A model generated the notes under the pieces. That model did no database searches and was not told where the DNA came from. It saw nothing but the letters and a program-made list of their open reading frames with translations. Source: Wandonia sp964447015 (GTDB taxonomy: Bacteria > Bacteroidota > Bacteroidia > Flavobacteriales_D > Crocinitomicaceae). Taken from it: DNA of 41,336 nucleotides. Position 1 is the stretch's first letter. Each line of letters starts with the position of its first letter. A program made the translations under genes and the position numbers. The DNA lies in assembly GCA_964447015.1 (NCBI GenBank), contig CAYUQU010000025.1, positions 1 to 41,336 on the forward strand. The letters are read 5' to 3'. Below are positions 8,165 through 15,579 of this stretch, in pieces.

Positions 8165-8180
8165 ATAGTGTTTGTGTGAA

Positions 8181-9806
8181 CTATTCTTTTATAATTCTAC
8201 TTATCGTTGTGTATCCGTCATCGGTTTTTGTGCTTAAGAGATAAACTCCTGCGGAATGTTTGACCATGTCTACGAGCGTACTGTTTTCGTTGGTTTGAAG
8301 TGACCATAATTCTTTACCATTAAGATCCATTAATCGAATTTCACTATGTCCTTCACTCTGAATTTTGAACTGATTTTTTACTGGATTGGGGAAAATTTGT
8401 ATATATGAATACTTGTGATCTTTTAGTGCTGAAATATCAGAGTACTCTGGGCACTCATAAGGATTGTTTGATTCATCACCTTCTGCGCAAAGCGGATAAG
8501 TTAAATCTATAGCTGACATTGCTGCCAAATGGTTGGGAAGACACACGTAGGAATTATTACTAATATTTATGTTTTCAATAGTTTCAGGAAAGTAAGGGAA
8601 GCAGGTGATGTTATTATAAGCACAATAAAGTGAATGAAATTCCTGTGTCGGGAAATCAGGGAGTGTTGTCAATTGATTGAAATTACAGTTTAAAATGCTT
8701 AACCCATCAGGTAAATCAGGTAAAACTGTAAGTTCGTTTAATGCACATTCTAGACTTTTTAACTGTATAGGAAGTTGAGGTAGTGATGTCAATTGGTTAT
8801 GTGAGCAATTTAGAGTGAATAATCCATTTGGTAAAGCTGGCAGCGATACAAGCTGATTGTCGTTACACAAAAGTAAACGTAAACTGTCTCCAATAGCTGG
8901 CAACGTACTCAATTGATTGAAGTCGCATGTAAATGATTCAAGCCCATTGGGTAGTGGGGGTAAAATTGAGATGTTATTGTGTCCACATCCAAGTCTTTTT
9001 AGATTTTGAGGAAGAGAGGGAAGCTCATCCAATTGGTTAATAAAACAAAATAACCATTCTAGGTCTTCTGGTAATTCAGGTAGCACAGAAATCAAGTTGT
9101 TTGACACATGTAAAACAATTAATCCATCAGGTAAGTCAGGTAGAATTGTAATTTGATTGCTTTGACATTGTAACAGCTTCAGGTTTTGTGGTAGTGTTGA
9201 GGGCAGTGATGTGAGTTGGTTGTTGGAACAACTCAGTGTATCTAAGTTATTAGGCAAAATGGGAAGTGATGTCAGGTTATTTTCATTACAAAACAGGGAT
9301 GTCAATGTCCCTGGAAGATTAGGGAGAGATGTTAACTGATTTGTACTGCATGTTAGTTTTTTTAAAGTGATTGGAAGATTTGGTAGCGCTGTTAGCTGAT
9401 TCATTCCACAATGTAGCTGTTCAAGATTTGCAGGAAGACTTGCAGGAAGAGTATTCAAATTATTATATGGGCAGATTAAAATAAGTAACCCTTCTGGGAT
9501 ACTGTTCAGAAATGAAATCTGATTATTTGAACAATTTAAGTAAAGTAGATTTTGGAACGCATTGACACCTTGTAGATCTGATATCCCCAAATCACTTACA
9601 TCTAAGGTGTCCGTATTTACTACGTCTGGATGTTCTTGGTCTATGAATAGGACACCTCCTGAGATCATAGTCGCATCTTCATAATTTGTCAATAAGAAAT
9701 TTTGGAAATCAGAATCAGGAATCTCTATCCAAGTTTGTGCTGTTGAGGAGAATACGGCCATTAAAGCTAATAGTGTCGAAGAAATTTTGTGTATTGAATT
9801 TTTCAT
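8181..9806 (-). CDS. T9SS-secreted LPX-type leucine-rich-repeat protein
   Basis: A 541-residue protein with a signal peptide (1-23, ending SSTAQ) and a C-terminal T9SS type A sorting domain (about 465-541, IQIFPNPVKNQFKIQS ... GVYLLSTKTDDGYTTISRIIKE). Between them are about 17 leucine-rich repeats of 20-21 residues with consensus LTSLPxLPxxLxxLxCxxNQ. The 20-residue period with LPxLP is like the LPX repeats of the YopM/IpaH group rather than the 23-residue plant type. It is probably surface-anchored or released and used in binding; the target is unknown. The repeat start may follow a short unrelated segment (24-75). It is divergent from bioB. Confidence 0.88.
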   Translation of the reverse strand: MKNSIHKISSTLLALMAVFSSTAQTWIEIPDSDFQNFLLTNYEDATMISGGVLFIDQEHPDVVNTDTLDVSDLGISDLQGVNAFQNLLYLNCSNNQISFLNSIPEGLLILICPYNNLNTLPASLPANLEQLHCGMNQLTALPNLPITLKKLTCSTNQLTSLPNLPGTLTSLFCNENNLTSLPILPNNLDTLSCSNNQLTSLPSTLPQNLKLLQCQSNQITILPDLPDGLIVLHVSNNLISVLPELPEDLEWLFCFINQLDELPSLPQNLKRLGCGHNNISILPPLPNGLESFTCDFNQLSTLPAIGDSLRLLLCNDNQLVSLPALPNGLFTLNCSHNQLTSLPQLPIQLKSLECALNELTVLPDLPDGLSILNCNFNQLTTLPDFPTQEFHSLYCAYNNITCFPYFPETIENINISNNSYVCLPNHLAAMSAIDLTYPLCAEGDESNNPYECPEYSDISALKDHKYSYIQIFPNPVKNQFKIQSEGHSEIRLMDLNGKELWSLQTNENSTLVDMVKHSAGVYLLSTKTDDGYTTISRIIKE

Positions 9807-9986
9807 AATGAATTGTTTTTACTGTTTATGTAAATATCTCTCTTTGAGGATTTAAATTTTGCTAAAAAGTCTGAAATGTAGTGTTGATTGATTATTTGGT
9901 TTGAATTTTTGCGTGTAGTGTTTTTCTTGCGTTTAGATGAAGAACTAAACTTCATTGAATCATTGATTTCCTTTTGCAAAAAATCG

Positions 9987-10011
9987 TTGACAATATATTT
10001 CGTTATATTTG
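9987..10011 (+). promoter_or_regulatory. Candidate bioB promoter
   Basis: TATATTTG at 10004-10011 is a perfect TAnnTTTG element, 20 nt before the bioB ATG. A TTGACA lies at 9987-9992, but only 14 bp separate its TTG from the -7 element, shorter than the usual 17-23. I saw no BirA-type operator. Confidence 0.5.
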
Positions 10012-10031
10012 TCTCCGAAAAAAAATGTGAA

Positions 10032-11129
10032 ATGAAGGTAAATCCAACGTATAATTCAAAAGAATCATTGTTAGCCCTATACAATAAACCGCTTTTAGAG
10101 TTGGTTTTTGAAGCGGCAACTATTCACCGTCAATTTCATAATCCACGTGAAGTGCAAATGTCTTCATTGTTGAGTATCAAAACTGGTGGCTGCCCTGAAG
10201 ACTGTGGATATTGTCCACAAGCTGCTCGTTATCATACGGATGTGGAAGCGCATAAGTTGATGTCGGTTGATTCGGTTATTGAACAAGCAAAGAATGCCAA
10301 AGCAAATGGTTCATCTCGTTTGTGTATGGGTGCTGCTTGGCGTGAAGTACGCGACAATAAGGATTTTGATAATGTAGTGGAAATGGTTCAAGCAGTAAAC
10401 GACCTTGATATGGAGGTGTGTTGTACACTTGGAATGTTGAATGAAGAACAAGCAGTGCGTTTGAAAAATGCAGGTTTGTTTGCCTACAACCATAATTTAG
10501 ATTCATCAAGAGAATTTTATAAGGATATTATCTCAACTCGAGAGTATGACGACCGTTTACAAACAATTGATAATGCACGTAAAGCTGGAATCACAGTTTG
10601 TTCGGGTGGAATTATCGGGATGGGCGAAGCAGTTGAAGATCGTGTCGGGATGTTGTTGAGTTATATGGAAATGGAAACTCCACCAGATTCTATTCCGATT
10701 AATGCTTTAGTAGCAGTTGAAGGGACACCTTTAGAAGAGCAAAAACCAATTGAGCAGTGGGAAATGATTCGCATGGTTGCAACGACGCGTATTGCATTCC
10801 CTGAGTCAGTTGTGCGTTTGTCTGCGGGTCGAACTAAGATGTCGATGGAAGCTCAGGCAATGTGTTTTCTTGCAGGTGCAGGAAGTATTTTTGCAGGTGA
10901 TAAACTATTGACAACACCGAATCCTGAGTTCAACGAGGATAAGGAAATGTTTAGCATTCTTGGTTTAATTGCCAAAGAACCTTTTCAAGAAGGCGAAAAG
11001 CCGGTGTCAATTCCTGATGCGAAAATCGAAGAACGCAAGCGCAAAGAAGCTGAACGCCAAAAAGAATTGGAAGAGGCGCGTGGGCAAAAATTCGAGCCTC
11101 GCAAAATCACGAATGTAGAATCGGTATAG
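10032..11129 (+). CDS. bioB: Biotin synthase
   Basis: BioB is a radical-SAM enzyme that inserts sulfur into dethiobiotin to make biotin. In this 365-residue protein the SAM cluster motif is CPEDCGYC (C54, C58, C61), and the [2Fe-2S] cluster ligands fit C98 (SSRLCMG), C130 (EVCCTLG) and C190 (TVCSGG), with Arg in SAGRTKMS. The usual core ends near residue 330; about 30 charged residues follow (KRKEAERQKELEEARG), an unusual helical tail. I chose the ATG at 10032, because an in-frame upstream ATG at 9888 would add a hydrophobic stretch unlike BioB and lies upstream of the promoter element. bioF starts 3 bp after its stop. Confidence 0.97.
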   Translation: MKVNPTYNSKESLLALYNKPLLELVFEAATIHRQFHNPREVQMSSLLSIKTGGCPEDCGYCPQAARYHTDVEAHKLMSVDSVIEQAKNAKANGSSRLCMGAAWREVRDNKDFDNVVEMVQAVNDLDMEVCCTLGMLNEEQAVRLKNAGLFAYNHNLDSSREFYKDIISTREYDDRLQTIDNARKAGITVCSGGIIGMGEAVEDRVGMLLSYMEMETPPDSIPINALVAVEGTPLEEQKPIEQWEMIRMVATTRIAFPESVVRLSAGRTKMSMEAQAMCFLAGAGSIFAGDKLLTTPNPEFNEDKEMFSILGLIAKEPFQEGEKPVSIPDAKIEERKRKEAERQKELEEARGQKFEPRKITNVESV

Positions 11130-11132
11130 AAA

Positions 11133-12209
11133 ATGCCACCGAAATTCAGCCAAAAATTAACCGAGCGAAAATCTCAGAACGAATTTCGAAAATTGGTTAA
11201 TACTGATGGACTGATTGATTTTATCTCGAATGATTATTTGGGTTTAGCTGAGTTGGATTTTCCTGCTGAAACCACAAAAAAATCAGGAACTGGTTCGCGT
11301 TTAATATCAGGTAATTCTCCTGAGGCAATAGAGACAGAACGCTTTTTAGCTGAAATTTTCGATTCAGAAAAGGCACTTGTATTCAATTCAGGGTACGATA
11401 CAAATCTTGGCTTCTTTTCTGCTGTACCGCAAAGAGGCGAGCTTGTACTTTATGATGAGCTGATTCACGCTTCTGTACGAGACGGCATCAGATTAAGTCT
11501 TGCTGAAAGTTTTTCGTTCTCACATAATTCTCTAGAGGATTTAGAGAAAAAACTCATTCGTTTTTCTGACAACACGGTTTTCATTGCTATCGAAAGTTAC
11601 TATTCGATGGATGGTGATTTCGCTCCAATTGAAGCATTGTTGAATTTAGCAAAACGATACGGGGCCTTTGTTGTCGTTGATGAAGCGCATGCAGCTGGTG
11701 TGTTTGGTGAGAGAGGTTTGGGGTTGACTTATACTTATCGAAATCATTCAGCGCTTTTTGCAAGGATCATTACATTCGGGAAAGCATTTGGCGCACATGG
11801 TGGCGCTGTTTTAGGAAGCGTAGAGTTGATTGATTACCTGATTAATTTTGCGCGCTCGTTTATTTATACTACTGCTTTGCCTCCTGAAGCGTATTTGCGA
11901 ATCAAGAATGCAGTGGCTTATTCTGCTTTTCATGATGAACTGCGAGCAAAATTGTACGAAAATATTGCAGCATGGAACTCGATATTCCTTGGACAAGAAG
12001 GGCCAATTCAAATTGTACCTTGCTCGGATCTAAAACTTTTGCAACAATGCGTTTCCGATGCTCGAAGTAAAGGCTGGGCGCTTAAAGGAGTTTGGTCTCC
12101 CACCGTTCCTCAAGGGCAAGAGCGATTGCGCATTTGTATTCATGCAAATCATTCTCCTGAAGAAATTACAGCGTTAGGTAGTTTCCTACAACACAAGTTT
12201 AATTCATAA
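11133..12209 (+). CDS. bioF: 8-amino-7-oxononanoate synthase
   Basis: BioF condenses pimeloyl-ACP/CoA with alanine to 8-amino-7-oxononanoate in the biotin pathway. This 358-residue PLP protein is a little short for the family (about 385). It shows the N-terminal NDYLGLA, SGTGSRLISGN, VVVDEAHAAGVFGERGLG (D183, H186) and the PLP lysine K217 in TFGKAFGAHGG, ending with the typical RLRICIHANHSPEEI. It starts 3 bp after bioB, so they are co-transcribed. bioD and bioA, which normally follow, come after a 1.3-kb interval holding another ATPase gene. No bioC or bioH homologue is in the window, so pimeloyl supply must come from elsewhere. Confidence 0.96.
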   Translation: MPPKFSQKLTERKSQNEFRKLVNTDGLIDFISNDYLGLAELDFPAETTKKSGTGSRLISGNSPEAIETERFLAEIFDSEKALVFNSGYDTNLGFFSAVPQRGELVLYDELIHASVRDGIRLSLAESFSFSHNSLEDLEKKLIRFSDNTVFIAIESYYSMDGDFAPIEALLNLAKRYGAFVVVDEAHAAGVFGERGLGLTYTYRNHSALFARIITFGKAFGAHGGAVLGSVELIDYLINFARSFIYTTALPPEAYLRIKNAVAYSAFHDELRAKLYENIAAWNSIFLGQEGPIQIVPCSDLKLLQQCVSDARSKGWALKGVWSPTVPQGQERLRICIHANHSPEEITALGSFLQHKFNS

Positions 12210-12214
12210 GAATT

Positions 12215-12255
12215 TATTTTATGCCAAAAGGTATTATACCTTTTGGTATAAAATA
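12215..12255. repeat. 41-bp near-perfect palindrome (operator pair 1)
   Basis: The arms 12215-12234 and 12236-12255 are complementary at 19 of 20 positions around a central T. Within it are two 14-bp units, ATGCCAAAAGGTAT (12221-12234) and ATACCTTTTGGTAT (12236-12249), with start-to-start spacing of 15. It begins 6 bp after the bioF stop. It could be an operator for the ATPase gene; a hairpin in the RNA is also possible, but there is no T tract. Confidence 0.8.
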
Positions 12256-12267
12256 CTATGTATTTAG

Positions 12268-12297
12268 TTTGAATGTAAAATATATTTTATACCTTTG
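12268..12297 (+). promoter_or_regulatory. Predicted promoter of the biotin-locus ATPase gene
   Basis: TTTG (12268-12271) and TACCTTTG (12290-12297) are separated by 18 bp, a close fit to the Bacteroidota TTTG-N17-23-TAnnTTTG consensus. The -7 element falls inside operator unit 12289-12302. Transcription would start near 12302-12304, leaving a leader of about 30 nt before ATG 12334. Confidence 0.65.
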
Positions 12298-12317
12298 AGT
12301 ATAATACTGATAGGTAT
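12289..12317. repeat. Operator pair 2, overlapping the ATPase promoter
   Basis: Two 14-bp units, ATACCTTTGAGTAT (12289-12302) and ATACTGATAGGTAT (12304-12317), are spaced 15 bp apart as in pair 1 (both pairs have the pattern ATACC-N4-GGTAT with small mismatches). The pairs are 68 bp apart. The second unit covers the likely transcription start, so binding would block initiation. Confidence 0.75.
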
Positions 12318-12333
12318 AATTTATAAAAACAAA

Positions 12334-13497
12334 ATGAGTTCATCACCTTTTATATACGGAAAAACGGTTAGTAAAGTCGCATTTACAAACAGAGAAGATG
12401 AAGCAGAGAAGCTGTTTAACAACCTGACACAGGGAATCAATACGACCATAATTTCGCCACGCCGTTGGGGTAAATCGAGCTTGGTTGAGAAAGTAGTGAT
12501 AGACATTAACCGAAAATCGAAAAATCACAAAACTGTAGTGATTGATTTGTTCATGGTCGGTACAGAAGAGGAGTTTTTGGAATTATTTGCGCGTGAAGTA
12601 ATCAAAGCATCCTCAAACAAATGGAATGATTGGCTAACTTATGGGAAAGAATTCTTCAAGCAATTGACACCAAAGCTCCGCGTGGGCGTAAATCCGTCGG
12701 TAGATTTTACCATTGAGTTCAATTGGGCAGAATTGAAACAGTTCAAAGATGAGGTGTTGAATTTACCTGAGCGAATTGCAGAAGTTCAAGGTTGTAAATT
12801 CATAATTTGCTTGGATGAATTCCAAAATTTATCAAACTATCCAGACTATGAATTATTAGAAAAACGGATGCGGGCAATTTGGCAGCGACAAAAGTCGGTT
12901 ACGTATTGCTTGTATGGGAGTAAACGCCATATGATGACAGACATTTTCAATAATCCAGGGAAACCATTTTACCGATTTGGAGATATCATCATACTTCAAA
13001 AAATTGCAGAAGAACGGTGGGTGGAGTTTATCGTTCGTCAATTTAAGGCGACAAAGAAAAAAATCTCGGTTGAAAATGCGCGGTTAATTGCACAGTTGAT
13101 GAAGAACCATTCGTGGTATGTCCAACAATTGGCGCATTATACTTGGCAGAAAACCAAAACAGCAGCAGATTCAGACATTATTCAGCAATCATTAAACGAG
13201 TTGATTTATGCAAATTCACCACTGTATCAAAAGGAAGTAGAAACAATAAGCGGTACACAGTTGAATTTGTTAAAAGCAATTGTATCGGGTGAATACCAAT
13301 TGACAAGCACAAAAGTCATGCAAACATACCGACTGGGAACCCCGCGAAATGTGTCCAAGAACAAAACCATTTTGATAAATAACGACCTTGTACATGAGTT
13401 AGATAAGGGTTATGAATTTTTAGACCCTGCATTTGAACGCTGGTTCAGATTTCACTATTTGGGTGAAAAGTATGACGACATAGACATGTTTAAGTAG
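12334..13497 (+). CDS. P-loop ATPase of the ATPase_2 type inserted in the biotin operon
   Basis: A 387-residue ATPase resembling the archaeal-type ATPase_2/COG1672 group. Visible motifs are an N-terminal NREDEAEKLF, Walker A SPRRWGKSS (41-49), Walker B FIICLDEFQN (156-165) and an RQKSVTYCLYGSKRH sensor-like segment. The C-terminal part (about 300-387) has a winged-helix-like LTSTKVMQTYRLGTPRNVSKNKTILINNDLVHEL and ends DPAFERWFRFHYLG, a family hallmark. I see no PD-(D/E)xK nuclease domain. I chose ATG 12334; an in-frame TTG at 12295 would lie in the operator. It separates bioF from bioD and has its own promoter and operators, so it looks like an insertion with separate control. Its function is unknown. 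Confidence 0.85.
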   Translation: MSSSPFIYGKTVSKVAFTNREDEAEKLFNNLTQGINTTIISPRRWGKSSLVEKVVIDINRKSKNHKTVVIDLFMVGTEEEFLELFAREVIKASSNKWNDWLTYGKEFFKQLTPKLRVGVNPSVDFTIEFNWAELKQFKDEVLNLPERIAEVQGCKFIICLDEFQNLSNYPDYELLEKRMRAIWQRQKSVTYCLYGSKRHMMTDIFNNPGKPFYRFGDIIILQKIAEERWVEFIVRQFKATKKKISVENARLIAQLMKNHSWYVQQLAHYTWQKTKTAADSDIIQQSLNELIYANSPLYQKEVETISGTQLNLLKAIVSGEYQLTSTKVMQTYRLGTPRNVSKNKTILINNDLVHELDKGYEFLDPAFERWFRFHYLGEKYDDIDMFK

Positions 13498-13508
13498 TAT
13501 AATTCCGT

Positions 13509-13516
13509 TAAATTTG
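13509..13516 (+). promoter_or_regulatory. Possible -7 element TAAATTTG of bioD
   Basis: TAAATTTG is a perfect TAnnTTTG match ending 4 nt before the bioD ATG, so the transcript would be leaderless. No -33 TTG is found at normal spacing. It could allow bioD-bioA expression independent of the ATPase, but the match is to a short AT-rich motif. Confidence 0.25.
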
Positions 13517-13520
13517 AATC

Positions 13521-14135
13521 ATGAATAAGCGTATTTTTTTCATAGCAGGAATAGGTACAGATGTGGGTAAAACCATTGTATCAGCAATTGTCGCTGAAGC
13601 ACTTCAAGCTACTTATTGGAAACCAATTCAATCTGGCGCAAGCGAAGGAACAGACAGAGATACAGTCGAAAAATTGTGTTCGGATGCGGTGAAAATATTG
13701 CCAGAGAATTATTTGTTTCGCGCGCCTGTATCACCTCATCTCGCGGCAGAAATGGAAAATACTGAAATTGATGTGTCAACTTTGACCATTCCACAAGTAG
13801 ATGGAAATTTAGTCATTGAAGGAGCAGGAGGTTTAATGGTTCCTATTACCAAAAACTATTTATTCGCTGATTGGCTAGCTCAACATAAACTTCTGACAAT
13901 AATCGTGTCGAGACATTATTTGGGGAGCATCAATCATACGTTGTTGACAATAGCTCAACTGAGACAACTTGATGTGCCAATAGCTGGAGTAATCTTTGTG
14001 GGAGAAGAGAATGTGGACACAGAAAAAATGATTCTCCAACACGGCAAAGTAGTTTGTTTAGGCAGAATCCCTATCGCAGCATCGCTTGACAAAGATTTTG
14101 TGTCAGCACAGGCGAAAAATCTCCACTTGAATTGA
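13521..14135 (+). CDS. bioD: Dethiobiotin synthetase
   Basis: BioD is the ATP-dependent enzyme that closes the ureido ring of dethiobiotin from 7,8-diaminopelargonate and CO2. This 204-residue protein starts with FIAGIGTDVGKT (P-loop, residues 8-18), then WKPIQSG and RAPVSPHLAAEME, and a central VIEGAGGLMVPI followed by VVSRHYLGSINHTLLT, all typical. It starts 23 bp after the ATPase stop and 27 bp before bioA, so it is probably co-transcribed with bioA and perhaps from the ATPase promoter. Confidence 0.95.
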   Translation: MNKRIFFIAGIGTDVGKTIVSAIVAEALQATYWKPIQSGASEGTDRDTVEKLCSDAVKILPENYLFRAPVSPHLAAEMENTEIDVSTLTIPQVDGNLVIEGAGGLMVPITKNYLFADWLAQHKLLTIIVSRHYLGSINHTLLTIAQLRQLDVPIAGVIFVGEENVDTEKMILQHGKVVCLGRIPIAASLDKDFVSAQAKNLHLN

Positions 14136-14162
14136 TTTATGTAAGTTTGTAAAAAACTGTTC

Positions 14163-15434
14163 ATGTCCGATTTAATAGAAAAAGACAAGCAATATGTTTG
14201 GCATCCTTTTACACAGATGCACACTGCTCCAGATCCATTGGTGATAGTGAAAGCAAAGGATACCATTCTCACAGATGAAAACGGCAAAGAATATATCGAT
14301 GTCAATTCCTCATGGTGGGTGAATGTACATGGACACGGGAGGCCTGAGCTGAAAAAAGCCTTGGAAACCCAATTTGAACAAGTTGATCACGTGATTTTCG
14401 CAGGAGCAACTCACCCTAAAGCAATAGAGTTGTCGGAACGAATCTGTAAAATACTTCCAGGAAATTTTAATAAAGTTTTTTTCTCAGACGACGGTTCTAC
14501 AGCAGTTGAAGTAGCGCTGAAAATGGTTTTTCAATTCTGGCATAATCAAGGAAAATCGAAAAAACGCATTGTTGCTTTAGAAGGAGCTTATCATGGTGAT
14601 ACATTTGGCGCAATGTCTATTGGTCAGCGTGGATATTTTAATGAACCGTTTGAGCATTTTTTCTTTGAGGTAGATTTTTTGCCTTTTCCCGATGGAACAA
14701 ATGAACACGAGATTTTAACTCGTGCGCAACAATTAGCTGATTCAGGTGAGATAGCAGGATTGATCGTAGAGCCGTTGGTTCAGGGTTCGGCAGGAATGAG
14801 AATGTACAGTGCAGAATTCTTGGACAAACTCGTTCGAATTTTCAAAAACGCCCAAGCCAAAATCATTTTTGATGAGATTATGACAGGTTGGGGGAGAACA
14901 GGGGAGATGTTCGCCATGAATTATTGTGCAGAATTACCTGATATCACGTGCCTATCAAAAGGACTTACAGGGGGTGTATTACCCTTGGGATTAACCATTG
15001 CCACAAACGAAATATACAATGCCTTTTTATCTGAAGACAAGTTGAAGGCACTTCTTCACGGACATTCGTATACAGGAAATCCACTTGCGTGTGCTGTGGC
15101 ATGTGCAAGTTTGGATATTTTTGCTCAAGAAGAAACTACGCGCAATAGAAAACGAGTTGCAGATAAAATGGCAGAATTTGTAGAACGTTTGGAAGGTGAT
15201 AAGCGATTCTCAAATGTCCGGGCGTTGGGAACTATCTTTGCTGTAGACATTCAAACACAATCAGAAAGCAGTTACTTTTCGTCCATTAGGGATCAGATTT
15301 ACCAACACTTTTTAAATAACGGAATTCTATGTCGCCCACTTGGAAATGTGGTGTTTTTCAATCCACCATACTGTATTACAGATGAAGAATTGGAAAAATG
15401 TGTTGAGGTATTGTTATCTATTAAAATAGATTAG
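14163..15434 (+). CDS. bioA: Adenosylmethionine-8-amino-7-oxononanoate aminotransferase
   Basis: BioA is the PLP enzyme that moves the amino group of S-adenosylmethionine to 8-amino-7-oxononanoate, giving 7,8-diaminopelargonate. This 423-residue protein has the characteristic N-terminal WHPFTQM, SSWWVNVHGHGRPEL (49-63), GSTAVEVALKM, GAYHGDTFGAMS, the FDEIMTGWGRTGEMF segment with D237, and the PLP lysine K266 in CLSKGLTGG. The end CRPLGNVVFFNPPYCITDEEL is also typical. It is the last gene of the biotin cluster. I saw no terminator before the following 145-bp gap. Confidence 0.96.
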   Translation: MSDLIEKDKQYVWHPFTQMHTAPDPLVIVKAKDTILTDENGKEYIDVNSSWWVNVHGHGRPELKKALETQFEQVDHVIFAGATHPKAIELSERICKILPGNFNKVFFSDDGSTAVEVALKMVFQFWHNQGKSKKRIVALEGAYHGDTFGAMSIGQRGYFNEPFEHFFFEVDFLPFPDGTNEHEILTRAQQLADSGEIAGLIVEPLVQGSAGMRMYSAEFLDKLVRIFKNAQAKIIFDEIMTGWGRTGEMFAMNYCAELPDITCLSKGLTGGVLPLGLTIATNEIYNAFLSEDKLKALLHGHSYTGNPLACAVACASLDIFAQEETTRNRKRVADKMAEFVERLEGDKRFSNVRALGTIFAVDIQTQSESSYFSSIRDQIYQHFLNNGILCRPLGNVVFFNPPYCITDEELEKCVEVLLSIKID

Positions 15435-15456
15435 GATAAGGAAAAGTAGAGTAATA

Positions 15457-15485
15457 TTGAATTTTTTGTTTAAAGTGTAAGTTTG
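15457..15485 (+). promoter_or_regulatory. Promoter of the large T9SS protein gene
   Basis: TTG (15457-15459) and TAAGTTTG (15478-15485) are 18 bp apart, a perfect fit to the Bacteroidota consensus. The leader to ATG 15580 would be about 90 nt. Confidence 0.65.
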
Positions 15486-15579
15486 CACAGAAGAGATTTA
15501 AATTTTTACAAATTTTGATGCAACCCCAAAGTAGAAATTCAAGTCTCTATTTGAAAGATTACTACTAAAAGATACTACT

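Noticed and set aside
9888..10031. An upstream in-frame extension of bioB starting at ATG 9888
   Set aside because: It would add a hydrophobic stretch unlike BioB and includes the TATATTTG promoter element; ATG 10032 gives the family N-terminus.
12295..12333. TTG start at 12295 for the biotin-locus ATPase
   Set aside because: It lies in the operator/promoter palindrome and before the likely transcription start; ATG 12334 fits better.
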